Source: Lachnospiraceae bacterium
GTDB lineage: Bacteria; Bacillota; Clostridia; Lachnospirales; Lachnospiraceae
Direction of reading: 5' to 3'
Length of the DNA stretch: 40,768 nucleotides
Assembly: GCA_024683645.1 (NCBI GenBank)
Contig: JAIKYA010000033.1
Coordinates: 1-40,768, forward strand
Position 1 is the stretch's first letter. Every line of letters begins with the position of its first letter. Below the pieces are notes generated by a model, which saw nothing but the letters and a program-made list of their open reading frames with translations, searched no databases and was not told where the DNA came from. The position numbers and the translations under genes are program-made. Positions 33,260-40,642 of the stretch are shown here, in pieces.

Positions 33260-35323
33260 ATGGGAGAGAAAGAATACAGAAAGAAAAATAAAAAGAAAAC
33301 AGGGGAGAGAGTTAAGGAGAGAACAAAGGAAAAGTCAGGCGTTAAGAAGAACGGCAAAAAGAAGGGCAGCGGGCTTTTGCTTGAAGGCACCCTTATTACA
33401 AACCGTAAAGGCTTCGGTTTTGTCGAGGTTGAAGAGCTTGATGAAGACATTTTTGTAAGTCACGGTAATATGGCCGGCGGCTTTCATAAAGATACCGTGC
33501 TGGTCGAACTACTGGACAAAAGACACGGACACCGTATGGAAGGAGCGGTCAGAAAGGTTCTGGCTCATGAGATTACTACGGTTTGCGGTACCTACAGCAG
33601 GTCTGCGGATTTCGGCTTTGTCGTCCCGGATCTGCAGAAGATTGCGGATGATATCTATATCGCCGGCGGTGATGATTTGAAAGCGGCGGATGGTGACAAG
33701 GTGGTATGCCGCATAAAGAATTATGGCGGAGAGGGTAAAAGTCCGGAAGGCGTGATAACTGAGATACTGGGACGCGGCGGTGATCCCCATGCTGATATCA
33801 CCTCGGTCATACGTCAGTATGAACTGCCGGAGGCTTTTGCTGACGAAGTAAAAGAAGAAGCGCAGAAGGTTCCTGATTCTGTAGGAAAAAAGGATATTAA
33901 GGGCCGTGTGGATCTCAGGAAAGTAAAGATGGTCACCATTGACGGTGAAGATTCCAAGGATCTTGACGATGCAGTCAGTCTGGAAGTAAAAGGAAAGGAC
34001 TATATACTCGGGGTACATATCGCGGATGTGAGCCATTATGTCAAAGAAGGCGGCATACTTGACAAGGAGGCGCTTAAACGCGGCACCAGCGTATACCTTG
34101 CTGATCGTGTGATCCCGATGCTGCCGGTGGAACTCTCCAACGGTATATGTTCACTGAACGAGGGCGTGGACCGTCTGGCCATGAGCTGCATCATGCGCAT
34201 CTCGAAAAGCGGTATAATACGGGATTACGAGATCTGCGAGAGCGTGATAAATGTCGACAGGAGGATGACATATACGGCTGTTGCAGGTATAATAGATAAG
34301 AACGATGCTGCGCTTAAGAAGAAATATAAGGACCTGGTTCCGATGTTTGAGAGTATGAAGGAACTGGCGGCAGCGCTTAAAAAGATGAGGAGCAGGCGCG
34401 GTTCGATAGATTTTGATCTGCCAGAGAGCAAGATCGAACTGGATGAGAACGGCTTTGTTAAAGATATACACCCCTATGAGCGCAACAGTGCCACATCCAT
34501 GATCGAACAGTTTATGCTCAGTGCCAATGAATGTGTTGCGGCACACAGCCTGACGCAGGAACTGCCATTTCTCTACAGGGTTCATGAGACCCCGGATCCG
34601 GACCGTATGCGTGATCTGATGGAACTTCTGAGGTCTTTCGGCTATCATATGAAGGGTGATGCCGAGCATATCACTCCGAAGGAGATACAGAAGCTTTTAG
34701 CAGGGATAGCAGGCAGGGATGAGGAAGACCTGATACGTACGCTGGCTCTCAGGAGCATGAAACAGGCCAGATATGATACCGAATGTCTCGGACATTTCGG
34801 ACTGGCAGTAAAAGAATATACGCATTTTACTTCGCCGATAAGGCGTTATCCTGACCTGCAGATACACAGGATACTTAAAGAAGAGATCAGGGGCAAACTG
34901 TCGGATAAGCGTATAAAGCATTACGAAAAGATACTTGAAAAGGTGGCTAAGCAGTCTTCCGACCGTGAACGCCGTGCGGTAGAGGCTGAGCGGGATACAG
35001 ACAAGCTTATGATGGCTTCGTTTATGGCTGACAAGAAAGGCGAAGTATACGAAGGAGTGATCAGCGGTGTCACCGGATGGGGGCTTTATGTACAGCTCCC
35101 CAATACTGTTGAAGGCCTGGTACATATTTCGCGGATAGAAGGCGATGATTTCGATTATTCCGAGAAGGAATATTCGCTTATAGGCCGTTACAGCGGGAAA
35201 AGGTACAGACTGGGTGAAAAAGTGAAGGTTAAGGTCGATGTGGTCGATCTGCTGCTTCGTACCATAGATTTCAGACTGGTGTGGGATAATGAAAAAAGAA
35301 GGAATAAAACTCGTCGCAAATAA
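33260..35323 (+). CDS. rnr: Ribonuclease R
   Basis: A 687-residue 3'-5' exoribonuclease. A strongly basic N-terminus is followed by cold-shock-type RNA-binding domains, the RNB catalytic domain with the metal-binding cluster DLDD at residues 234-237 ([13 protein letters not shown]), and a C-terminal S1 domain ([15 protein letters not shown]). The frame is open back to 33128, but ATG 33260 gives the expected start; its ribosome binding site (AAAGGGA) is modest. With SmpB and tmRNA next door it degrades defective mRNAs from stalled ribosomes. The final 35 nt overlap smpB in another frame. Confidence 0.95.
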   Translation: MGEKEYRKKNKKKTGERVKERTKEKSGVKKNGKKKGSGLLLEGTLITNRKGFGFVEVEELDEDIFVSHGNMAGGFHKDTVLVELLDKRHGHRMEGAVRKVLAHEITTVCGTYSRSADFGFVVPDLQKIADDIYIAGGDDLKAADGDKVVCRIKNYGGEGKSPEGVITEILGRGGDPHADITSVIRQYELPEAFADEVKEEAQKVPDSVGKKDIKGRVDLRKVKMVTIDGEDSKDLDDAVSLEVKGKDYILGVHIADVSHYVKEGGILDKEALKRGTSVYLADRVIPMLPVELSNGICSLNEGVDRLAMSCIMRISKSGIIRDYEICESVINVDRRMTYTAVAGIIDKNDAALKKKYKDLVPMFESMKELAAALKKMRSRRGSIDFDLPESKIELDENGFVKDIHPYERNSATSMIEQFMLSANECVAAHSLTQELPFLYRVHETPDPDRMRDLMELLRSFGYHMKGDAEHITPKEIQKLLAGIAGRDEEDLIRTLALRSMKQARYDTECLGHFGLAVKEYTHFTSPIRRYPDLQIHRILKEEIRGKLSDKRIKHYEKILEKVAKQSSDRERRAVEAERDTDKLMMASFMADKKGEVYEGVISGVTGWGLYVQLPNTVEGLVHISRIEGDDFDYSEKEYSLIGRYSGKRYRLGEKVKVKVDVVDLLLRTIDFRLVWDNEKRRNKTRRK

Positions 35324-35753
35324 CAAAAAAGCATATTTCGACTACTTCATCGAAGAAAAATATGAAGCCGGTCTTGAACTCAAAGGTACGGAGGTCAAAA
35401 GTCTCCGTCAGGGCAAGTGCAGCATTAAGGAAGCCTACGTCCGCATAGAAAACGGAGAGGTCTTTATCGTCGGTATGAACATTTCACCTTACGAACAGGG
35501 AAATATTTTTAACCGTGATCCGCTCCGTGTCCGCAAGCTCCTTCTCCACAAAAGCGAGATAAACAAGCTTACGGGCGATACCTCAAAAGCAGGCTATACC
35601 ATCGCACCGCTGCAGGTCTACTTCAAAGATGGCCGTGCAAAGCTTGAGATAGGTCTTGCACGCGGTAAAAAGAACTATGACAAGCGTCAGGACATCGCAA
35701 AGAAGGACGCAAGACGTGAACTGGAGCGGGATTTCAAAGTTAAAAATCTTTGA
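35289..35753 (+). CDS. smpB: SsrA-binding protein SmpB
   Basis: A 154-residue protein that carries tmRNA to stalled ribosomes. Family motifs: [27 protein letters not shown], the LLLHKSEI segment, and a basic C-terminal tail [15 protein letters not shown]. The start ATG 35289 lies inside the end of rnr (35-nt overlap). The tmRNA gene it serves begins 245 nt downstream. Confidence 0.97.
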   Translation: MKKEGIKLVANNKKAYFDYFIEEKYEAGLELKGTEVKSLRQGKCSIKEAYVRIENGEVFIVGMNISPYEQGNIFNRDPLRVRKLLLHKSEINKLTGDTSKAGYTIAPLQVYFKDGRAKLEIGLARGKKNYDKRQDIAKKDARRELERDFKVKNL

Positions 35754-35763
35754 GTTTTTTTGC

Positions 35764-35916
35764 TGCGGGGATCAAAGTCTCGTCCCGCACAAGACACGCT
35801 CCCGCTTGGGTTCGGGCTCGCAGCGGACGCTAAACTCGCACTGCGCACAGCTTGTGCTCGCTTGGCGCCGGCGGCCTCACACAGTCTTGTGTGGGATCGA
35901 GCTTTGATCCCTCGCA
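35764..35916. repeat. 153-bp palindromic element between smpB and ssrA
   Basis: A 31-nt left arm (35764-35794, beginning TGCGGGGATCAAAG) is nearly the reverse complement of a 32-nt right arm (35885-35916, ending CTTTGATCCCTCGCA). The roughly 90-bp interior is GC-rich and contains more inverted pieces, for example GCACA-GCT-TGTGC. No reading frame with a ribosome binding site is present. GC content is well above that of the flanks. It resembles a dispersed REP- or MITE-like element; no target duplication was identified. Confidence 0.75.
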
Positions 35917-35953
35917 GGTAAATATCGATAGATAAAAAATTATTGAGTTCCCC

Positions 35954-35983
35954 CTTGTTTTAATGGTCAGGATTACGATATAA
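35954..35983 (+). promoter_or_regulatory. tmRNA promoter
   Basis: TTGTTT (35954-35959), an 18-bp spacer and a consensus TATAAT (35978-35983) lie 14 bp before the mature 5' end of tmRNA. Confidence 0.8.
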
Positions 35984-35997
35984 TATACAGGTCAGGA

Positions 35998-36331
35998 TGG
36001 GCCTGACAGGTTTCGACGGGGCGTTTTAAGTTGAAGAAGCTATCCGCAGGTGTGCGTCAAACCCAAAATTAAACTAAACGCTGAAGATAATTTAGCACTG
36101 GCTGCCTAAGTGCAGCCCGTCCTTCTCGCCCCACCTGCAGGGTGAGGTAAGGGCGTCGGATTGCAGGAAACGCGTATGCTAAGCTTTGCGCATACGGCAG
36201 ATCCATGAAGCTACTGAAACCGTGATCGTTGTCTTTGACGTCACGGCAGAGGGAATGCCTGATCAGAGACTATGATAGTAGAAGGGCAATGGCGAGCGTT
36301 TCGGACAGGGGTTCAAATCCCCTCAGGTCCA
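35998..36331 (+). ncRNA. ssrA: Transfer-messenger RNA (tmRNA)
   Basis: The 5' end GGGCCTGA pairs with TCAGGTCC at the 3' end (36323-36330), forming the tRNA-like acceptor stem, and the conserved TTTCGACGGGG follows the 5' strand. A T-arm GGTTCAAATCC-type sequence precedes the 3' end. The tag frame starts at the resume codon GCT (36080) and encodes AEDNLALAA before TAA (36107-36109), very close to the known Clostridium perfringens tag AEDNFALAA. The 3' CCA is not encoded (CTA follows the discriminator A), so it must be added. It rescues stalled ribosomes with SmpB. Confidence 0.96.
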
Positions 36332-36336
36332 CTACA

Positions 36337-36388
36337 CCGTGTTTTGACAAACACCTGTCCGTGAGGGTGTTCAAGACACGGCTTTTCC
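36337..36388 (+). terminator. tmRNA terminator
   Basis: CCGTGTTTTGA (36337-36347) pairs with TCAAGACACGG (36371-36381) with one G-T pair. An inner AACACC/GGTGTT stem extends the hairpin, and CTTTT follows. Confidence 0.85.
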
Positions 36389-36426
36389 TTATTTACGGCT
36401 TTCGTAATCTATATGAGATTGAGTCC

Positions 36427-36643
36427 GAAAAATGGCAGAACACATATTCGCTATCGATCGGAGGCGTCAGGAAATGGGTTAAGAGGGTCTATGGGCTTGA
36501 TATCAGCAAAATCAAGTGTGTGTTCCGTACGAGACAAATGCGGGGCTGATAAGCTGGAAGTAGGTGCCGGAAAGATAGTTCCTCGATTAAAGAGTAAAAA
36601 GGAACTGGCAGTATTAGAAGCATTTAAGGCATTGGGATTTATC
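36427..36643 (+). pseudogene. Remnant of an RlmD-like C-terminal extension
   Basis: One frame reads NTYSLSIGGVRKWVKRVYGLDIS; the match continues in another frame as RDKCGADKLEVG and KELAVLEAFKALGFI. Together these resemble the C-terminal extension that I recall from Lachnospiraceae RlmD-type 23S rRNA (uracil) methyltransferases (pattern YGL-VS-LYIAQVKRKCG ... EKE-AI-DAL-HF). A frameshift near 36525 separates the halves and no start is present. Only the tail remains, next to tmRNA. The family assignment is from memory and tentative. Confidence 0.4.
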
Positions 36644-36903
36644 TGTACAACCATCTCTACGAGAGAGCTTAAATCCTGTGACTCTGTAATAGAGGCCGGG
36701 ACAAATATGGTTTCATGTACCGAACTCGGCAATATGTAATAGCTCTTGCCGATTTTATCCGAGATACGGTCCATCGTTTCTGCATCGAGTAGTAACGCAG
36801 CACCATTAAGCTTTTCTGAATTTGTCAGAACATAAAGTGATGGTTCTGCAAAGTCAAGTTCGCCGACAGAATCATGCATAAGCTCTTTAAGAATTTCAGA
36901 CAT
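36625..36903 (-). pseudogene. DUF5688-family C-terminal fragment
   Basis: On the minus strand a frame from 36903 encodes a segment with SLYVLTNSEKLNGAALLL, ISDKIGKSYYILPSSVHETIFVPA and a following acidic helix. This matches the C-terminal half of DUF5688, a family common in Lachnospiraceae with the pattern LYVLTN-x-GA ... YIIPSSIHEVI. The N-terminal half is missing, and after about 36625 the frame runs on without similarity to 36451, into the RlmD-like remnant on the other strand. Function of DUF5688 is unknown. This is a truncated relic. Confidence 0.6.
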
Positions 36904-36930
36904 TGTGAGGAAGCGGGCTTCCTTGCAATG
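36901..36930. repeat. 30-bp palindrome at a fragment junction
   Basis: Positions 36901-36930 form a hairpin: CATTG and AGGAAGC pair with GCTTCCT and CAATG, with two G-T pairs between them and a 2-nt centre. It lies exactly where the DUF5688 fragment ends and before the methyltransferase fragment, so it may mark the recombination point. Confidence 0.55.
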
Positions 36931-36995
36931 ATTCTTTGGAAGATAATTTACAATTCGTTGCGAACGCTATAGGCTGAAAAGGCAATCCACGCGAA

Positions 36996-37460
36996 GTGAT
37001 TAGACAGTATTTCCTTGATGAATTTTATAAAGACCATTGTGCTATGTGTTCATCAACAAGCTCAGGGAAAAGGCCTTATTATTGGCTGTTTGACTCTGGA
37101 AGGGCTAATGGTTTTAAATGCTTGATTTACATGCATCGTTATCAACCAGATACCATTGCGCGTATCCGTACTGACTATGTTCATGAACAGCAGGCACGGT
37201 ATAGAACAGCGATAGAAGAGATTGAAAAGAAACTTGATACTGCGTCACAATCCGAAAAGGTGAAGTTAACTAAGAAACTTAACTCATTAAGGGAACAGGA
37301 TGAGGAACTTCACGGCTATGAAGAGAAAATCCACCACCTTGCCGATCAGATGATAAGTATTGATCTGGATGATAGAGTGAAGCATAACTATGATGCATGG
37401 ACATTCAAAACTGAGGAATCGAGCAATTGCCAATGTGTTCAGTCAGATGGGGCTGGTTGA
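36996..37460 (+). pseudogene. C-terminal fragment of a BREX PglX-like DNA methyltransferase
   Basis: About 130 residues match, from memory, the C-terminal region of BREX-1 PglX adenine methyltransferases: QYFLDEFYKDHC, then RPYYWLFDSGRANGFK, LIYMHRYQPDTIARIRTDYVHEQQ, a coiled region, and IDLDDRVKHNY. The catalytic methylase domain (about 900 residues in the family) is absent. There is no ribosome binding site at GTG 36996. Near 37395 similarity jumps to an unrelated gene in another frame. It is a relic of a phage-defence island that once sat downstream of tmRNA. Confidence 0.65.
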
Positions 37461-37880
37461 ATTATGGGGTACCGGTATAAAGAAGATCATTGATTCGGCA
37501 AAAGAATATGGTCTTCGCGAACCTGAATTTATTGAGATGCCGGAGACATTTTGTGTGAACCTGTTTCGGAAAGCATTACCGGCAAGGAGCGACGGAGATG
37601 TCGGTGAAAGTTCGGCGAAGTTCGGCGAAAGTTCGGTGAAAGTTCGGTAAAAGATACGGAGAATTTCGGTGAAATTACGCTAAATGGGACACAAATGGAG
37701 ATTGTGCAGAGGATTGAAGCAGATAATCGAATTTCTGCAAAGCATATATCTGAGGAATTATCGCTATCCGTCAGAGCTATAGAGAAAAATATTAAGGAAC
37801 TGCGAGACAAGGGGGTTCTTGTCAGGCATGGTTCAGCGCGTGGCGGATACTGGGAAGTCGTGAAATTGAAAGAATTGTAA
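37390..37880 (+). pseudogene. AlbA/Schlafen-type ATP-binding regulator, C-terminal remnant
   Basis: The first part (37402-37650) reads SKLRNRAIANVFSQMGLVE and WGTGIKKIIDSAKEYG, typical of the HATPase_c_4 region of AlbA/RecG-like transcriptional regulators. It is followed by a repetitive GESS-KF linker and a premature stop. The second part (37651-37880), in another frame, continues with a winged helix (AKHISEELSLSVRAIEKNIKELRDKG). The frame break falls in an 11-bp tandem repeat (GAAAGTTCGGT units, one of 10 bp) at about 37608-37650. The N-terminal DNA-binding part is missing. Confidence 0.65.
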
Positions 37881-37980
37881 TAGAGCAAAGGATTTTGAGA
37901 TAAAGAAAACACTTGCGGTAGATGAGCCGAACCAGAATTTCCTTCTGTATAACCCTGTGAATTATGAAAAGCCGGAAGAT

Positions 37981-38011
37981 GGGAGACAGGGGACGGTTCT
38001 CTGTCTCTCTG
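37981..38011 (+). repeat. GGGGACGG-type hairpin (REP-like)
   Basis: GGGAGACAG and CTGTCTCTC form a 9-bp stem around GGGACGGTTCT, followed by GATTTTT. This GGGGACGGTTCTC motif resembles REP-type palindromes associated with RAYT transposases in Clostridia, as I recall them; it could also act as a terminator. Confidence 0.45.
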
Positions 38012-38146
38012 ATTTTTCTATTGCATTCACATTACAATCGTGAAAAGCCATAAAGCTGTAAATGTCAACAACTTGGATTTGGCGATGCCTTTCATCTTAT
38101 ACCCAGAGTTCTCAACTACTTTGTTGATGCGGATTTTACAACTGCC

Positions 38147-38623
38147 TTGGGTCTTGGCAAATTGATAACATCGATCACGATGACGGTCTTTTACATCCTT
38201 GTTTTCAGGATATGGCTGATCGTTTACCAAGAGCCTGAGAAGGTGTCTCTTAGCATATGTCTGTATGTACTTGCTTTAATAAGGATAATCCTTTGCCTGA
38301 TGCCTCAGAATAATTGGACAGGAAACGAAAGCCCTGTCATATGGGGAATTATCAGGAATATCCCTTTTTTAGCGATCGGGGTGATCATAGTCTGTCTTTA
38401 CTATACAAAGAGAAAAGATAACAGAGACTTATCCCCGATATGGCTGTATGTCCTTTTGTCATTCTTGTTTTATATGCCTGTTGCAACGGCAGTATCTTAT
38501 TTTCCAATACTGGGCATGCTGATGATACCTAAAACGATCTGTTATATCCTTATCGTATGGAGCTTTTACCGATATAATAAGGGAAAAGATTGTATGTTAG
38601 TAGAAACAGGTCTTAAGAAATGA
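38147..38623 (+). CDS. Small integral membrane protein (unknown)
   Basis: A 158-residue protein with four to five transmembrane helices (roughly 8-27, 36-52, 68-88, 102-122, 124-143). Motifs such as LCLMPQNNW, WGIIRNIPF and PILGMLMIPKTICYI look conserved-family-like, but I cannot name the family. No ribosome binding site supports ATG 38147, and the first 15 residues look different from the rest, so the true 5' end may be lost or begin elsewhere. It overlaps the next gene by 4 nt (ATGA), an original operon arrangement. Confidence 0.55.
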   Translation: MGLGKLITSITMTVFYILVFRIWLIVYQEPEKVSLSICLYVLALIRIILCLMPQNNWTGNESPVIWGIIRNIPFLAIGVIIVCLYYTKRKDNRDLSPIWLYVLLSFLFYMPVATAVSYFPILGMLMIPKTICYILIVWSFYRYNKGKDCMLVETGLKK

Positions 38624-39444
38624 AGATAGCCATCATATCAGATACTCATTCCCTGCTTCGGGATGAAGTCATGGAAAAGATAAGAGACTGCGATATCATC
38701 CTGCATGGCTGTGATATAGCTTCAAAAGAAACCGTGGAAGCCTTTGAAAAGCTTGCACAAAAGAAGGGCCGACGACTGGATCTTATGCTTTGCGACCTTG
38801 GAGATTTTGCGTCAGTGCGGGATTTTGTAAGGCATGTTAAGGAAAGGTATGGGAGAGTAGATATTCTTGTTAATAATGCGGGATTCATCTCTCTTAATAG
38901 ACAGGAAACCAAAGAAGGCCTTGAGCGGCAGTTCGGGATTAACCATATAGGGCATTTTCTCCTGACAACTGAGCTCCTTGACATGATGGAAAAAGGGGCA
39001 AGGATCGTAAATGTTGCCTCAGGAGCACACAAAGCCGGCAGGATCCATTTTGATGATATCAACTTAAAGCATGGTTACAATGTGGTTAAGGCATACTCGC
39101 AGAGCAAGCTTGCAAATGTTCTGTTCACTAAAGAACTTGCCAGGCGTCTGTCAGATAAGGGAATAACAGTAAACTGCTGTCATCCGGGTGCTGTTGCGAC
39201 AAATATGGGAGTAGACAGGGATACTGGATTTGGAAGGACGATCACCGGTATTTTAAAGCCCTTTTTCCTGACTCCGGAAGAAGGAGCCAGAACGGCTGTA
39301 TTTCTGGCGGTTGATGGATCAGTAAAAGATATAAGCGGAGAATATTTCTACAAATGCAAACCTGCAAATTCTTCGAAAAGATCAAAGGATACAGAGCTTG
39401 CACGGAAGCTTTTTGAGTTAAGTGAAAATATAGTCAGCAAATGA
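38620..39444 (+). CDS. Chimeric phosphoesterase/short-chain dehydrogenase ORF
   Basis: One 274-residue frame joins two unrelated pieces. Residues 1-45 (MKIAIISDTHSLLRDEV, ILHGCDIAS) are the start of a YfcE-type metallophosphoesterase with its first metal ligands D8 and H10 only. Residues about 50-274 are a short-chain dehydrogenase from the second beta-alpha unit onwards: CDLGDFASVRDF, VDILVNNAGF, the catalytic-type Y-xxx-K (AYSQSKLAN) and HPGAVATN. The SDR nucleotide-binding motif TGxxxGIG is missing. Neither half should be active in its usual role. A deletion of about one gene fused them in frame. Confidence 0.8.
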   Translation: MKIAIISDTHSLLRDEVMEKIRDCDIILHGCDIASKETVEAFEKLAQKKGRRLDLMLCDLGDFASVRDFVRHVKERYGRVDILVNNAGFISLNRQETKEGLERQFGINHIGHFLLTTELLDMMEKGARIVNVASGAHKAGRIHFDDINLKHGYNVVKAYSQSKLANVLFTKELARRLSDKGITVNCCHPGAVATNMGVDRDTGFGRTITGILKPFFLTPEEGARTAVFLAVDGSVKDISGEYFYKCKPANSSKRSKDTELARKLFELSENIVSK

Positions 39445-39459
39445 AGAGAGGAAGAACAA

Positions 39460-39894
39460 ATGGTAAAAGGAATAGGACATGCAGCATTTAACGTAAAAGA
39501 TATGGGGAGATCGATAGCTTTCTATGAAAACACAATGGGATTTAAGAAAGCATTCAGTATCAAGAGACCGGAAACCGGAGAACCATGGATAGAGTATATA
39601 TACGCCGGAGGAGATCAGTTCATAGAGCTTTTCTATGGCGGAACAAATGAGATCCCGTATAGTGATGAAAACATAGGATTCTTTCATATGTGTGTTGAGG
39701 TGGATGATATACTGGAAGCATGGAAGAGGATAGTAGATACGGATGCTCCGCAGGATGATGCTCCGAAACAGGGAGTAGATTTCAACTGGCAGTGCTGGAC
39801 CCACGATCCTGACGGAAATAAGATCGAGCTCATGCAGTTAAGTGAAGATGGTCCTCAGATGAAATTTGTAAAATCTTTGGAATCATTGGAATAA
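39460..39894 (+). CDS. VOC-family (glyoxalase-like) protein
   Basis: A 144-residue protein with two beta-alpha-beta-beta-beta modules of the vicinal-oxygen-chelate fold. Candidate metal ligands are H7 (GIGHAAFNVKD), a glutamate near residue 56 (FIELFYGG), H75 (FFHMCVEVDD) and the glutamate in DPDGNKIELMQ. It resembles lactoylglutathione-lyase-type proteins, but the substrate cannot be told. GAGAGGAAG precedes ATG 39460, and it follows the chimera by 15 nt. It appears intact, unlike its upstream neighbours. Confidence 0.85.
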   Translation: MVKGIGHAAFNVKDMGRSIAFYENTMGFKKAFSIKRPETGEPWIEYIYAGGDQFIELFYGGTNEIPYSDENIGFFHMCVEVDDILEAWKRIVDTDAPQDDAPKQGVDFNWQCWTHDPDGNKIELMQLSEDGPQMKFVKSLESLE

Positions 39895-39917
39895 AGCAGA
39901 ATAAATAATTGAGAAAA

Positions 39918-40201
39918 TAATTAACTGCCAAAACCGCATGGATATCTGCGGTGGAGGCAGTTTTTTTGATGTTTAAAAATTTTTTTTTAAAGACCCCCAT
40001 TTTTTGAAAAACCCATCCGTAATATATGTCAGAAGGGTAAAAAGACTACCCTAAAACGAGCTCATGAAAAATCCAAAACAAAATACAAGATCTAAGGAGG
40101 AAAATATAATGATCAAAAAGAGACTGGTAAAAAAGACAACTGCAATAGCAATAACAGGTGCATTAACAATAGCAATGACAGCTTCGGTATTAGCTGCTCC
40201 C
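39918..40201 (+). repeat. Left arm of large inverted duplication
   Basis: This 284-bp arm is repeated in inverse orientation at 40308-40593. By eye about 93-95% of positions agree. It carries, in order, a terminator, an AT-rich segment, a ribosome binding site (AAGGAGG) and a 30-codon signal peptide. Differences include single-base changes and small indels in T/A runs, so the copies have diverged since duplication. Confidence 0.9.
39923..39967 (+). terminator. Terminator of the VOC gene
   Basis: AACTGCC and ACCGCA pair with TGCGGT and GGCAGTT in a two-part stem, followed by seven Ts. It lies within the left arm of the inverted duplication. Confidence 0.85.
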
Positions 40202-40318
40202 GGTGGTCCCGGCGGTAATGGAGGTCCCGGAGGTGGCCCGGGTGGTGGAGGCCCTTCTCAGGAGATGCAGCAAGGGCCGGGAGGCGGAGGAGATTTCAAT
40301 CCCGGTGGGAGCAGCTAA
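40109..40318 (+). CDS. Secreted glycine-rich 69-residue protein (possibly truncated)
   Basis: ATG 40109 has an excellent ribosome binding site (TAAGGAGG, 8 nt). Residues 1-29 are a clear Sec signal peptide (basic KKRLVKK, hydrophobic core, cleavage after VLA-A). The mature part is about 40 residues of glycine, proline and glutamine (GGPGGNGGPGGGPGGGG). The gene stops just inside the right arm of the inverted duplication, at the point where the sequence becomes the antisense of its own signal peptide. It is probably the start of a longer secreted protein cut off by the duplication. Confidence 0.6.
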   Translation: MIKKRLVKKTTAIAITGALTIAMTASVLAAPGGPGGNGGPGGGPGGGGPSQEMQQGPGGGGDFNPGGSS

Positions 40319-40399
40319 TACCGAAGCTGTCATTGCGATTGTTAATGCACCTGTTATTGCTATTGCAGTTGTCTTTTTTGCCAGTCTCTTTTTGATCAT
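40190..40399 (-). CDS. Mirror-image ORF with the same signal peptide (69 residues)
   Basis: Read from 40399 on the minus strand, this ORF has the same ribosome binding site (TAAGGAGG) and a signal peptide differing by one residue (A7 instead of V7). The mature part is the antisense of the glycine-rich core, giving a serine/threonine/arginine-rich tail that looks non-native. It overlaps the + strand ORF by 129 nt and has the same length. It is likely an expressed-but-meaningless or decayed copy; if the 106-bp core inverts, the two mature parts would swap places. Confidence 0.4.
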   Translation of the reverse strand: MIKKRLAKKTTAIAITGALTIAMTASVLAAPTGIEISSASRPLLHLLRRASTTRATSGTSITAGTTGSS

Positions 40400-40593
40400 T
40401 AGATTTTCCTCCTTAGTTCTTGTATTTTGTTTTGGTTTTTTCTTGATCTCATTTTAGGTTAGCTTTTTTATCCTTCTGACATATATTACGGATGGGCTTT
40501 TCAAAAAATGGGGGTATTTAAAAAAAAATTTTTAAAACATCAAAAAAAAACTGCCTCCACCGCAGATATCCATGCGGTTTTGGCAGTTAATTA
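40308..40593 (-). repeat. Right arm of large inverted duplication
   Basis: Inverse copy of 39918-40201. The 106-bp core between the arms (40202-40307) is unique and encodes the glycine-rich part on the + strand. Confidence 0.9.
40542..40588 (-). terminator. Terminator for the minus-strand gene at the window end
   Basis: The same two-part stem as at 39923-39967, in reverse orientation, with its T-tract (As at 40542-40550 on the + strand) facing left. It lies downstream of the partial gene at 40643-40768. Confidence 0.75.
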
Positions 40594-40642
40594 AATTCTA
40601 TTCTTCTAAAATATCTTAATCTATTGGCAAAAAATAATACTT

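Noticed and set aside
36323-36340. Attachment site at the 3' end of tmRNA
   Set aside because: The location is typical, but I found no second copy of the tmRNA 3' sequence and no integrase gene in the window.
38027-38230. Minus-strand ORF of 67 codons, possibly a transposase tail
   Set aside because: A segment with YKMKGIAKSKLLTF loosely resembles C-termini of some IS transposases and lies beside a REP-like hairpin, but the similarity is too weak and there is no start signal.
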